Assembly (NCBI GenBank): GCA_035543875.1
Contig: DATKIY010000269.1
Location: 1 to 22,776, forward strand
DNA length: 22,776 bases
DNA from: DATKIY01 sp035543875
GTDB lineage: Bacteria > Actinomycetota > Actinomycetes > JAHEKZ01
Reading direction: 5' to 3'
In this document: positions 1 to 8,674 of the stretch, in pieces
Layout: every line of letters begins with the position of its first letter
How positions within the stretch are numbered: position 1 is the first letter of the stretch
Made by a program: the position numbers and the translations under genes
Notes under the pieces: generated by a model
Databases searched by the model: none
Seen by the model: the letters and a program-made list of their open reading frames with translations, nothing else
Told to the model about the DNA's origin: nothing

Positions 1-519
1 GACTATGTCGGTTCAGTCAGCGTCGACCATGACCCATTGGGTTTGGAGCGTACCGTTGCGCTCCGAACGGAAGGACTCGCGTTCAGCGGCAGGGTAGACC
101 GCATCGATGAACGCGCGGGTCAGGCGGTGATCGTGGACTACAAGGCTGGCCGATCGATTCCCTCTGAGACCGATGCCCGGTCCTCACTGGCCCTCGCGCT
201 CTATGCCGATGCGACCGCTCGGACCTTGCGCAAGACCTGTCGCCGCGTTGAGCTACATCACGTTCCGAGCGGAACGGTCGCAGCGTGGGAACACTCCGAC
301 GACAGCATCGCCCGGCACGTACGGCGAGCAGAGAGCATTGGCGCTGAGATTGCTCAGACCGTCGAAGCGATCGGCCAGGACGATGCCCTCGCCGGCAGCG
401 ACGAAACGTTTCCAGCCAAACCCGGTTCGCTGTGTGGCTGGTGTGACTTCCGAAGCCACTGTCCAGAAGGTCAACGGGTCGAGCCAAGCCGTCAATCGTG
501 GGATGGGCTCCCCGATTGA
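1..519 (+). CDS. RecB-family PD-(D/E)XK nuclease/helicase, C-terminal end (5' truncated by window)
   Basis: The reading frame is open from the first base, so the gene begins upstream and only about 172 C-terminal residues are visible. They carry the RecB-type nuclease signature: GRVDRID (Asp33 of the fragment), VIVDYKAGR (Asp46, Lys48), a following YA helix, and a terminal CGWCDFRSHC cluster (Cys145, Cys148, Cys154). That cluster resembles the Fe-S staple of AddB/Cas4-like PD-(D/E)XK proteins; a fourth Cys would lie upstream of the window. In actinobacteria such domains end large UvrD-like ATP-dependent helicase/nucleases of DNA repair, and the M. tuberculosis counterpart next to lipV is Rv3202c. 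Only the nuclease end is seen here, so a helicase portion is inferred. The stop lies 5 bp from the stop of the convergent hydrolase gene. Confidence 0.88.
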   Translation, partial: DYVGSVSVDHDPLGLERTVALRTEGLAFSGRVDRIDERAGQAVIVDYKAGRSIPSETDARSSLALALYADATARTLRKTCRRVELHHVPSGTVAAWEHSDDSIARHVRRAESIGAEIAQTVEAIGQDDALAGSDETFPAKPGSLCGWCDFRSHCPEGQRVEPSRQSWDGLPD

Positions 520-524
520 CGCGC

Positions 525-1391
525 CTATCCGCGCCAGAACTGGGTGAGGGCGTCGACCGTTCGTGCTGGATCCTCAACCGCTGGTGAGTGACCTACTCCT
601 GCAAAAGCCGCGACGGTCGCGTCGATGGCTTTCGCCATGGCTCGCTGGTCATTTGGTGACCAAACGTCATCCAGCTCGCCGAAGCAGACCAACGTCGGGG
701 GCGCAACGGTAGCCAGCTCGTCATTTCGATCCGGCGCCGTGCACAGCAAGTCCACCATCGCCATCAGTGAACCGGGGGAGTTGGCCATGAACCGCCTGTC
801 AAGGAAGCTCGCAATCTCCGGGTCGGACGGTGCTACGACTCCCTCAGCCGCCTCCAGCGCCTGCTTGGCCGACCACACCGCCTGCATTCCCTGCGCGACA
901 AGAAGTTGACTGAACATGTGCATGCGTTGTTGCTGGAGGATCGGCACGGCTGACGGTCCGGAAGCCATCAGCACCAGAGACCGGACCGCCAGTGGGTCGC
1001 CGAGAACCACCTCACGGGCAACCAGACCGCCCATCGAATGCCCAAGCAAGTCGACCGGATGACCAACGACAGCGATCAGCGCAAGGACATCCGCGGCATA
1101 GCCAGCCAACGAGTAGGTGTCCGCACCAGCAGGTCCGGCCGACTCGAATTGACCCGCCAGGTCGATAGCAATCGCGTGCTGACCGGCCGCTGCGAGCGGG
1201 GACAAGATCGCGATGAAGTCCTCTTTGCTCCCGAGAAAGCCAGGAATCAAGACCGCCGTGCCGGCCGCTGAAGCACCGGCGGTCTGGTCGAGGGCGTCGT
1301 AGTTGTCAAGGACGGCCAGAGTCCCGCGGGCGGTCTCGATGTTCTTGGCCGTAACGCCCTGTGGCAGGCGGAGGAAAGGTGGGATGCTCAC
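525..1391 (-). CDS. alpha/beta hydrolase (LipV-like)
   Basis: A 288-residue alpha/beta-hydrolase-fold protein, probably cytoplasmic since no signal peptide is seen. Visible motifs are the oxyanion-region LIPGFLGS (48-55), the nucleophile elbow GHSMGG (Ser119), the acid in GELDDVW (Asp241 or Asp242) and the catalytic His in GVGHSP (His268). The substrate (ester, lactone or similar) cannot be read from sequence. The open frame continues upstream into the divergent parA gene. I chose the GTG at 1391 because the family-like N-terminus (PPFLRLPQGV) begins there and a TATTGT -10 hexamer lies 7 nt upstream, suggesting a leaderless message. An ATG at 1469 would overlap parA and lacks a ribosome site. 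Position beside the RecB-type gene matches lipV (Rv3203) next to Rv3202c. Confidence 0.88.
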   Translation of the reverse strand: MSIPPFLRLPQGVTAKNIETARGTLAVLDNYDALDQTAGASAAGTAVLIPGFLGSKEDFIAILSPLAAAGQHAIAIDLAGQFESAGPAGADTYSLAGYAADVLALIAVVGHPVDLLGHSMGGLVAREVVLGDPLAVRSLVLMASGPSAVPILQQQRMHMFSQLLVAQGMQAVWSAKQALEAAEGVVAPSDPEIASFLDRRFMANSPGSLMAMVDLLCTAPDRNDELATVAPPTLVCFGELDDVWSPNDQRAMAKAIDATVAAFAGVGHSPAVEDPARTVDALTQFWRG

Positions 1392-1398
1392 CCGGGGC

Positions 1399-1404
1399 AC
1401 AATA
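1399..1404 (-). promoter_or_regulatory. candidate -10 element for the LipV-like hydrolase
   Basis: On the minus strand TATTGT (TANNNT type) lies 7 nt upstream of the GTG at 1391, with no Shine-Dalgarno between them. This is the spacing expected for a leaderless transcript, common in actinobacteria. No convincing -35 box was found, so the call is tentative. Confidence 0.35.
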
Positions 1405-1455
1405 GGACCCGGTTCGTCCGCAGGCTCGTTCCACCCCGCTAGGTCAGGAGTTCGC

Positions 1456-2223
1456 TTGACTCGCACCATCGCTGTGGCGAACCAAAAGGGTGGCGTCGCA
1501 AAGACCACCACGGTGGCTTCCCTTGGCGTTGCGTTGGCTGAGCTGGGACACAAAGTGCTGGTGGTCGACCTCGACCCGCAGGCGTGTCTGACCTTCTCGC
1601 TCGGAATCGATCCCGACGGTCTCGAACTATCAGTGCACGATGTCTTGATGGGACGAGTAGGGGCCGCCATGGCGGTGCAGCCAACCGACGACGGGGTGGA
1701 CCTCTTGCCCAGCCACATTGACCTAACCGGCACCGAGGTTGCCCTCTACGAAAAAGCGGCCCGCGAGTACCAGCTCTCGAACGCGCTCGGCGAGATCCAG
1801 CAGGCTTACGACTACGTCATCATCGACTGCTCGCCGTCACTGGGTGTGCTCACGCTCAATGCGCTCACAGCGGCCGACGAGGTATTGATTCCCCTCCAGT
1901 GCGAGACACTTTCACACCGAGGTGTCGGACAGCTGTTGGACACCGTGGCAGAGGTGCAACGACTGACGAATCCTCAGCTGCGTGTACTCGGTGTTCTGCC
2001 AACGCTGTTCGACGGAAGAACCACTCACGCTCGAGCTGTTTTGTCCGATGTTGCGCACCGGTACGGCGTCACGGTATTGGAGCCGCCGATTGCTCGCTCC
2101 GTGCGCTTTGCCGAAGCACCGGCAGTGGGTCACTCAGTGCTCTCCACGGCCGCTGTTAGCAAAGGCGCCGATGCTTATCGTGAACTTGCCCGGCGCATCG
2201 ACACCGATGAGGCCGCCGCATGA
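1456..2223 (+). CDS. ParA/Soj-family ATPase (orphan)
   Basis: A 255-residue ParA/MinD-superfamily P-loop ATPase. It has the deviant Walker A KGGVAKTT (11-18, with the signature first Lys), the Walker A' segment VVDLDPQA, and the Walker B-like YVIIDCSPSLG followed by LTLNAL. ParA proteins form ATP-dependent dimers that bind DNA and move or position cargo. The start is TTG at 1456, supported by AGGAG at 1446-1450 with 5 nt spacing; an upstream in-frame extension is antisense to the hydrolase and has no domain content. No parB, parS or chromosome-origin genes are nearby, so this is probably not the chromosome partition ParA. It resembles the Soj-like Rv3213c near rhlE in mycobacteria. The stop overlaps the next start (ATGA), so the zinc-ribbon gene is translationally coupled. 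Confidence 0.93.
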   Translation: MTRTIAVANQKGGVAKTTTVASLGVALAELGHKVLVVDLDPQACLTFSLGIDPDGLELSVHDVLMGRVGAAMAVQPTDDGVDLLPSHIDLTGTEVALYEKAAREYQLSNALGEIQQAYDYVIIDCSPSLGVLTLNALTAADEVLIPLQCETLSHRGVGQLLDTVAEVQRLTNPQLRVLGVLPTLFDGRTTHARAVLSDVAHRYGVTVLEPPIARSVRFAEAPAVGHSVLSTAAVSKGADAYRELARRIDTDEAAA

Positions 2224-2585
2224 CCAAGGAGGACGCGCCACGCGGTCGCGCGGCGAAGGCTGGAACAGACTTCAGTCGGATTCGTCCGTCACCGACCGTG
2301 GACAGCAGGCCGACGATCGACGAGGTTCAACCCGACCAAGAAGGTAAACGCGCGCTGTTCAGTTCATCGGCGCCGCAGACACCGCAAGACTCTCCCGCCT
2401 CTTTTGGGGCGGTCATTGTCAGCTGTGGCCGTTGTGAAGCTCGAACGGTTCTAACACCAGCGCAGGCGCTGCACTATGTCGTTCCGTCCTTCCACCTGCC
2501 GTTCATCAAGCCGAAGCATGGGTCGTGGATGCGATGCCCATCGTGTGATCACCGCACCTGGGTCAGCGTCGAAATCCAGCTGTAG
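2220..2585 (+). CDS. small zinc-ribbon protein coupled to ParA
   Basis: A 121-residue protein of unknown function. The first 60 residues are polar and Pro/Ser-rich, probably disordered. The second half holds two CxxC pairs, CGRC (Cys69, Cys72) and CPSC (Cys106, Cys109), flanking a conserved-looking HLPFIKPKHGSWM segment; four cysteines in this arrangement indicate a zinc ribbon. Similar small zinc-ribbon proteins beside parA occur in other actinobacteria (recalled, not searched). The ATG lies in the ATGA overlap with the parA stop, so the two are almost certainly co-translated and may act together, for example as a DNA or RNA adaptor for the ATPase. That partnership is inference. The stop is 3 bp from the convergent DinB-family stop. 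Confidence 0.85.
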   Translation: MTKEDAPRGRAAKAGTDFSRIRPSPTVDSRPTIDEVQPDQEGKRALFSSSAPQTPQDSPASFGAVIVSCGRCEARTVLTPAQALHYVVPSFHLPFIKPKHGSWMRCPSCDHRTWVSVEIQL

Positions 2586-2588
2586 GGG

Positions 2589-3089
2589 CTACTCGCCCGT
2601 TGATCCGTCAGTAAGTTCGCGCAAAATGTCGGCATGTCCGGCGTGACGCGCGGTTTCCTCGATCATGTGGACCAAGATCCACCGCAGCGTGTGGTCGCGA
2701 TCGGGCCGTTGCGCAACGTCGTCCAGCGAGGTCGCAGCCGCCACGATTGCACAGCTTTTCGCATATTCTCGGCGGTACAGCTCAACGAGGCTTGCTATGT
2801 CATCGGAGTCATCGATGTCGAACTCCGAGTCGAAGACACCGTCTTGTTCCCAGAAGTACTGGAGGCCCTGTTCACCGCTGAAGACATCGCGAAACCACCA
2901 CCGCTCCACATCGACCAGATGCTTGATCATGCCCAGCAGGGTCGTTTTTGACTCGACGTGGCGGACGATGACTTGTTCGCGCGAAAGCCCAGAGACTTTC
3001 ATCACCATGGTTTCGCGTTGGTAGTCCAAGAAGCCGTTGAGCGTCTCGCGTTCGCTTGCTGCGTGCGCTGGTTCGACCCTGGGATCCAT
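2589..3089 (-). CDS. DinB-family (DUF664-like) protein
   Basis: A 166-residue four-helix-bundle protein of the DinB/YfiT superfamily, DUF664 type. The expected metal-ligand histidines are visible: His57 in MIKHLVDVERWWF, then His149 and His152 in EETARHAGHADILRE. Members are putative metal-dependent enzymes; some are thiol-dependent transferases using mycothiol or bacillithiol, but most, including this one, have no assigned substrate. The ATG at 3089 is 4 nt beyond the stop of the DEAD-box helicase gene on the same strand, with AGGAG about 11 nt upstream, so it is probably co-transcribed with the helicase. A longer open frame to 3449 runs antisense through the helicase tail and is rejected. 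It is convergent with the zinc-ribbon gene. Confidence 0.9.
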   Translation of the reverse strand: MDPRVEPAHAASERETLNGFLDYQRETMVMKVSGLSREQVIVRHVESKTTLLGMIKHLVDVERWWFRDVFSGEQGLQYFWEQDGVFDSEFDIDDSDDIASLVELYRREYAKSCAIVAAATSLDDVAQRPDRDHTLRWILVHMIEETARHAGHADILRELTDGSTGE

Positions 3090-3093
3090 GGTG

Positions 3094-4752
<1,659 letters not shown>

Positions 4753-4835
4753 GGACCCGTTTCACCCACTGGCCGGATCGGCCGCACCGCGGTGGTGGCG
4801 CCATCCTACCGGTCGGTGGCAGTCGCCGGGCTGGT

Positions 4836-4841
4836 TACCCT
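4836..4841 (+). promoter_or_regulatory. candidate -10 element for the ferritin-like gene
   Basis: TACCCT lies 6 nt before the ATG at 4848 and no Shine-Dalgarno is present, suggesting a leaderless transcript. On the opposite strand TAGGAT at 4803-4808 could be the -10 of the divergent helicase, giving a leader of about 45 nt. Both sit in the 95-bp intergenic region. No clear -35 boxes were found. Confidence 0.35.
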
Positions 4842-4847
4842 TCGGAC

Positions 4848-5597
4848 ATGGCCGCGTCTTTCGTTCCGACTCCCGACGATGCCGCCGCGGAGTCACCACC
4901 TTCGGCGCAGGCCGATCCCATGGCGAACGAGGCTTATCGTGCTGCGGTCGTTGATCTGCTGGCGGTACTTGCCTACGGAGAGCTGTCGGCGTTCGAGCGG
5001 CTGTGCGATGACGCTGCGCTAGCGCCGACGCTTTCGGACAAGGCCGAAATCGCTGAGATGGCCGTCGCCGAGTTTGAACATTTCCGGTTGCTTCGACAGC
5101 GACTGATCGACCTCAAGGTCGACCCTGAGCAGGCGATGCACCCCTTCGTTGCACCCCTGGACTCTTTTCATGCATCGACTGCGCCAGCCGACTGGTTGGA
5201 AGGTCTGGTGAAGGCCTATGTCGGTGACAGTATCGCTGGCGATTTCTACCGTGAGATCGCGCACCACCTTGACCCGGGAACCCGCGATCTGGTCCTCGAA
5301 GTGTTCGAGGACACCGGACATTCCGCGTTTGTCGTAGAGAAGGTTCGCGCTGCTATCGCAAACGACCCACGCGTCGGCGGTCGGCTAGCGCTGTGGGGGC
5401 GCCGCTTGATGGGGGAGGCCCTGAGTCAAGCCCAGCTGGTCGCTGCCGAACGCGATGCGTTGGCGGGGCTTCTCGCAGGTTCGGTGGCAGAGGAGACGGG
5501 TGTTCCCGGTGTTGACTTGGCCGAACTTGGCCGGATGTTCACCCGGCTGACCGAAGAACACACCAAACGCATGGCGGCGCTAGGCCTGGCTGCCTGA
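4848..5597 (+). CDS. ferritin-like fold protein (MiaE_2 family)
   Basis: A 249-residue mostly helical protein of the ferritin-like MiaE_2 family conserved in actinobacteria, related to the tRNA hydroxylase MiaE. Candidate diiron ligands are Glu45/Glu50 in AYGELSAFERL, the ExxH at Glu75-His78 (AEFEHF), Asp132/Glu136 in GDFYRE and EDTGH (154-158). The first 25 residues are Pro/Ala-rich and probably unstructured. The function is unproven; tRNA modification or iron-dependent oxidation are possibilities from the fold only. The ATG at 4848 is preceded by a -10-like TACCCT rather than a ribosome site. It is divergent from the RhlE-type helicase and convergent with DUF3107 (14-bp gap). This matches Rv3210c in the mycobacterial layout. 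Confidence 0.88.
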   Translation: MAASFVPTPDDAAAESPPSAQADPMANEAYRAAVVDLLAVLAYGELSAFERLCDDAALAPTLSDKAEIAEMAVAEFEHFRLLRQRLIDLKVDPEQAMHPFVAPLDSFHASTAPADWLEGLVKAYVGDSIAGDFYREIAHHLDPGTRDLVLEVFEDTGHSAFVVEKVRAAIANDPRVGGRLALWGRRLMGEALSQAQLVAAERDALAGLLAGSVAEETGVPGVDLAELGRMFTRLTEEHTKRMAALGLAA

Positions 5598-5611
5598 GGC
5601 AAGATCGGAAG

Positions 5612-5839
5612 CTACATAGCTCCGAAGCCGACGCGGCGTGCTTCTTGCTCACCGATTTCGACGTACGCGACCTTGTCGCTGGGCACAAGGACGCGTCGAC
5701 CCTTGGAATCGACCAGCTCAAGCAGACCTTGCGAGTCCGCAGCGCAGGCCCTGACGGCATCGGCCACGTCGTCGGGGGAAAGGTCGGTGTCGAGCACGAG
5801 CTCGCGAGCCGCACCCTTGATACCGATCTTGACCTCCAC
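5612..5839 (-). CDS. DUF3107 protein
   Basis: A 75-residue protein recognisable as the actinobacterial DUF3107 family (M. tuberculosis Rv3208A, TB9.4). It begins MEVKIGIKGAARELVLDTDL, has a central DDVADAVRAC helix and ends in a beta segment KVAYVEIGEQEARRVGF. It is a small soluble protein of unknown function. The GTG start at 5839 has a good GGAGG site 5 nt upstream. It lies 76 bp downstream of the TetR regulator on the same strand, the arrangement seen in other actinobacteria (Rv3208-Rv3208A), so the two are probably co-transcribed. The regulator's target may include this gene, which is inference. Confidence 0.92.
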   Translation of the reverse strand: MEVKIGIKGAARELVLDTDLSPDDVADAVRACAADSQGLLELVDSKGRRVLVPSDKVAYVEIGEQEARRVGFGAM

Positions 5840-5915
5840 GCGTACCTCCAGTTAGTGCGCGGCGTCGCCGCTGATTCCGTTAGGTGACTTTCTTGATGAC
5901 CGTGTAGGCGTCAGG

Positions 5916-6599
5916 CTAACTGACGGGAGCGGGACCAATGGTCGGCGGAGTCGCGACGTCTCCTGCTGCTGCAGATGCAGCAGCAGCTTCGTGTCGGGGA
6001 AAGCCCGAGATGCCTCGCCACGACAGCGCACTCACCAGGTCTTCGGCAGCCCGCCGTGGCAGCTGACCCTCGTGGGTGAGCCACCATCGCGCCGCGACCT
6101 GTGCAGCACCCGTGAGCCCAGCGGCCAACAGCATTGCAGCCTCTTCGTTAAAGCCGGTGTCCTCTGCGATTACTTCGCTGACGGCGGTAGCGCACGCGTG
6201 GTTCACACGGTCGACTCGTTCGCGAACGGACGGTTCTGCCGTGAGATCAGACTCGAAGACGAGCCGAAACGCTCCAGCGTCGTCGCTGACGTAGTCGAAG
6301 TAGGCCCGCACCGTTGCCTCGACGCGTAACCCGTTGTCTGATGTGGACTCAAGGGCAGCCTTGATCGCGGCGACCAGCGAGTCGGCACTGGCATCCAACA
6401 AGGCGAGGTAGAGCTCAAGTTTTCCGGGGAAGTGCTGGTACAAAACTGGCTTGCTAACCCCGGCGCGGGTAGCGATGTCGTCCATGGCAGCCGCGTGGTA
6501 GCCGGACGCGACGAAGACCTCTTGGGCCGCGAGAAGAAGTTGCTGACGACGCTCAGTCCGGGGCAGCCGGAGGCCGCGAGCCGAAGGTGCCGATGTCAT
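5916..6599 (-). CDS. TetR-family transcriptional regulator
   Basis: A 227-residue TetR repressor. The N-terminal DNA-binding domain spans about residues 13-62: TERRQQLLLAAQEVFVASGYHAAAMDDIATRAGVSKPVLYQHFPGK, with the typical TRAGVSKPVLYQHF helix-turn-helix. The remainder is a helical ligand-binding and dimerisation domain; the last 25 residues are an Ala/Pro-rich tail. The ligand is unknown. It is the positional equivalent of Rv3208, upstream of DUF3107, and divergent from the conserved hypothetical gene at 6797. The ATG at 6599 is preceded by TAGGCT 8 nt upstream rather than by a ribosome site, suggesting a leaderless or near-leaderless message. The shared 197-bp intergenic region is the likely operator location. 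Confidence 0.94.
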   Translation of the reverse strand: MTSAPSARGLRLPRTERRQQLLLAAQEVFVASGYHAAAMDDIATRAGVSKPVLYQHFPGKLELYLALLDASADSLVAAIKAALESTSDNGLRVEATVRAYFDYVSDDAGAFRLVFESDLTAEPSVRERVDRVNHACATAVSEVIAEDTGFNEEAAMLLAAGLTGAAQVAARWWLTHEGQLPRRAAEDLVSALSWRGISGFPRHEAAAASAAAGDVATPPTIGPAPVS

Positions 6600-6796
6600 G
6601 GCCGGGCAGCCTACTCTCGGGGCCTACTGTTCGGTAACTCCCCAGAGGTGATCAAGAAGCGTAATTTCGGGCATTCGTTACGGCAGTTGGGTGACCCACC
6701 CGGTGGTTCGGGACCCCGGAAGCCCCTTTGGTTTGCGACACTGCCGGTGGGTGATCGGAATTATCCGGGCAGTAACCGCAGGCGGGAGGGTTCAAC
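6600..6796. promoter_or_regulatory. divergent intergenic region, tetR / 6797 operon
   Basis: These 197 bp hold the 5' ends of two divergent transcripts. Towards tetR there is a -10-like TAGGCT at 6608-6613 (minus strand). Towards the + strand operon there is a good Shine-Dalgarno GGGAGGG at 6784-6790, 6 nt before the GTG at 6797. A perfect 11-bp dyad TGGGTGACCCA lies at 6688-6698, and GGGTGA recurs at about 6750. The dyad is a possible regulator-binding site, but short GC-rich dyads are common by chance. Confidence 0.4.
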
Positions 6797-7723
6797 GTGG
6801 CTACGGACGCGACGCTGTTGGACGCTCTGCGAGCGGTACCGGGCGTCGCCGCGGCCGACATCGAGCCTGACGAACGGGCAGACGGGGCCGGGACACTACG
6901 TCTGCAATTGTCCCCGGGTGCCGACGAGATCGCTGTCGCTACATCTGTGAACCGCGTGCTTCGTGAGCAGTTCGGGCTCGCCGTTGATGCAAACCGCGTG
7001 CAAGTAGTTGAGGAGTCGGTGCCACTGGCGGCCGCTGCCCTCCCCGAGGCGCAGGCTGCGCCGCCGCAGACGGACTTCACGGCGCCATCGCCCGAGGCGG
7101 CAGCTGCTGAAGCCGCGACCGAACCTTCTACCGCACCTTCCGCCGAACCTTCCGAGGAACCCACAAGGAAACTGCCATCCCGCCCGACTCTTACCGCGGT
7201 CCCTGGCTATCGCGAGGAGTTCGCTCCGAGTGGTCAAGCCGAAGCAGCGACGGGTGACGCCGAGATCGTTGCTGACGGTCGGGAAGTTTCTGATCAGTCC
7301 GACGAACGCATTGAGCCGATTCCCGCACGCGGATCACGGATCCTTATTCAAAAGATGCAGCTGGTCTCGGCAGGATTGGGAGTGACCACTCAAGTCACCC
7401 TTGCCTGGCGAAGTGAGTTGTTTCCAGGCGAGGCTTCCGCCGCTGCAACACCAACCAGTGTTCACCGCTCGGTGGCTCAGGCAACGCTGCGCGCCGTTGA
7501 GGGCGTGGTGGGCGGCCGCGCACGGTTTGAACTTGAGCAGTTGGAGCTGAACCAGCTAGGGGCAGACCGAGCCGTGGTCGTGGTGGTTGCCATGCTTACC
7601 CGCGTGGGGTCAGAACGGCTGACCGGAGTTTCGGTGGTGCGTGAAGACGTGAGGCAAGCTGTGATCCGAGCCACTTTGGATGCGCTGAACCGTCGCCTCG
7701 AATCGCTGTTGCTGTCCGCGTGA
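6797..7723 (+). CDS. conserved actinobacterial hypothetical protein, two-domain
   Basis: A 308-residue protein whose function I do not recognise. Residues 1-75 form a compact alpha/beta module (TLLDALRAVPGVAAADIEPDE, GTLRLQLSPGADEIAVATSVNRVLREQFGL, RVQVVEE) with an ACT-like or heavy-metal-associated-like look. Residues 80-180 are an Ala/Pro/Glu-rich linker. Residues 180-308 form a second beta-alpha module (ILIQKMQLVSAGLGVTTQVTLAWR through AVIRATLDALNRRLESLL). Similar proteins occur in this position in other actinobacteria (recalled). There is no signal peptide or membrane segment. The start GTG at 6797 has GGGAGGG 6 nt upstream. It is the first gene of a long + strand run and overlaps the next gene by GTGA, so it is translationally coupled to the alpha/beta hydrolase. 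Confidence 0.82.
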   Translation: MATDATLLDALRAVPGVAAADIEPDERADGAGTLRLQLSPGADEIAVATSVNRVLREQFGLAVDANRVQVVEESVPLAAAALPEAQAAPPQTDFTAPSPEAAAAEAATEPSTAPSAEPSEEPTRKLPSRPTLTAVPGYREEFAPSGQAEAATGDAEIVADGREVSDQSDERIEPIPARGSRILIQKMQLVSAGLGVTTQVTLAWRSELFPGEASAAATPTSVHRSVAQATLRAVEGVVGGRARFELEQLELNQLGADRAVVVVVAMLTRVGSERLTGVSVVREDVRQAVIRATLDALNRRLESLLLSA

Positions 7724-8664
7724 CATCGCAGCCACCCACACCCCGCGACTTCGTCGCCACTCACTGGCCCGGCCAGCTGACTCAGTTCTACCTCGGGCAG
7801 TTGTTCGTCCGTAAGTCCGCTCCGGCGGACGCAGCCGAACCCGCCGTGATGATCCACGGTCTTGGCGGTCAAGCCACCAACTGGACCGACTTCATGCACG
7901 CTATGAGCCCTCGACTGGAGAGCTGGGCGCCGGACCTCCCAGGCTTCGGTCGATCACCGGGCTCGACATCTGGTGACTATTCCTTTGATGCGCTGATGAG
8001 TTCGACTGCCGCGGTTGTCGAAATGGTAGTGACGGCGAGACGGCAGCCAGTTCACTTGTTTGGGAACTCACTCGGTGGCGCACTCTGTGTGCGGTTGGCA
8101 GCGGAGCACCCTGACTGGGTTCGGTCTCTTGTTCTGACGTCCCCTGCGCTTCCCGATCTCCGCCCGAGGCGTCACACGGTGGGCGTCCCCGTAATCGCGC
8201 TGCCCCGCGTGGGCGAACGTGTGTGGCGACGGCTCGGGCAGTTGCCTAGCGAGCGTCATGTCCAGGCGATGATCGACCTGAACTACGGCGATCCGTCTCG
8301 AGTGTCTGCTGTAAGACGCGAAGAGGCCGCAGCGGAGTACCGCCGTCGGTTCGCTTTGTCACACTCGGGCGAATCGCTGTCCAAAACAGCACGCGGCCTG
8401 CTGCAAGCATTTGCTGAGCGGGGACCGCGTGCGCTGTGGGCTCAAGCGGCACGGCTTCAGATGCCGTCGTTAGTGCTTTACGGCGGCCGTGATCGGCTGG
8501 TGAATCCAAAGCGGGCCATACGCGTGGCGAAGACGTTCCCGAAGTGTCGCGTCGTCGTGCTGCCTCGCGTTGGTCACGTTGCTCAGATGGAGGTACCGGA
8601 GTTGGTGGCGCACTTTGTGAACGACTTCCTCAATAGCCTTCCTGCGGGCCAAGGGGACGGATAG
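7720..8664 (+). CDS. alpha/beta hydrolase, core-cluster type
   Basis: A 314-residue alpha/beta-hydrolase-fold enzyme with the full triad: oxyanion HGLGGQATNW (46-55), nucleophile GNSLGG (Ser117), acid GGRDRLV (Asp258) and His286 in VGHVAQME. The region 145-245 between strand 6 and the acid is a long Arg-rich cap domain. The substrate is unknown. It starts in a GTGA overlap with the upstream hypothetical gene (a non-ATG start decided by the coupling). As I recall, this hydrolase usually lies close to moeZ in related genomes; here moeZ is more than 11 kb away, so the six following metabolic genes and katA/oxyR appear to have been inserted between them. Confidence 0.92.
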   Translation: MTSQPPTPRDFVATHWPGQLTQFYLGQLFVRKSAPADAAEPAVMIHGLGGQATNWTDFMHAMSPRLESWAPDLPGFGRSPGSTSGDYSFDALMSSTAAVVEMVVTARRQPVHLFGNSLGGALCVRLAAEHPDWVRSLVLTSPALPDLRPRRHTVGVPVIALPRVGERVWRRLGQLPSERHVQAMIDLNYGDPSRVSAVRREEAAAEYRRRFALSHSGESLSKTARGLLQAFAERGPRALWAQAARLQMPSLVLYGGRDRLVNPKRAIRVAKTFPKCRVVVLPRVGHVAQMEVPELVAHFVNDFLNSLPAGQGDG

Positions 8665-8674
8665 CGTTCCCGAT

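Noticed and set aside
83..577. Minus-strand 164-residue ORF over the RecB nuclease end
   Set aside because: Low-complexity, Arg/Ser-rich shadow of the nuclease gene with no domain features.
1392..1733. Longer N-terminus for the first alpha/beta hydrolase
   Set aside because: The extension runs antisense to the ParA P-loop region and shows no hydrolase motifs.
1456..2223. ParA as part of a chromosome or plasmid partition locus
   Set aside because: No parB, parS-like repeats, replication or origin genes are present, and the context matches the orphan Soj-like gene near rhlE in other actinobacteria.
6688..6698. 11-bp dyad as a firm TetR operator
   Set aside because: The dyad is real but too short and GC-rich to assign; it is kept only as a note in the intergenic entry.
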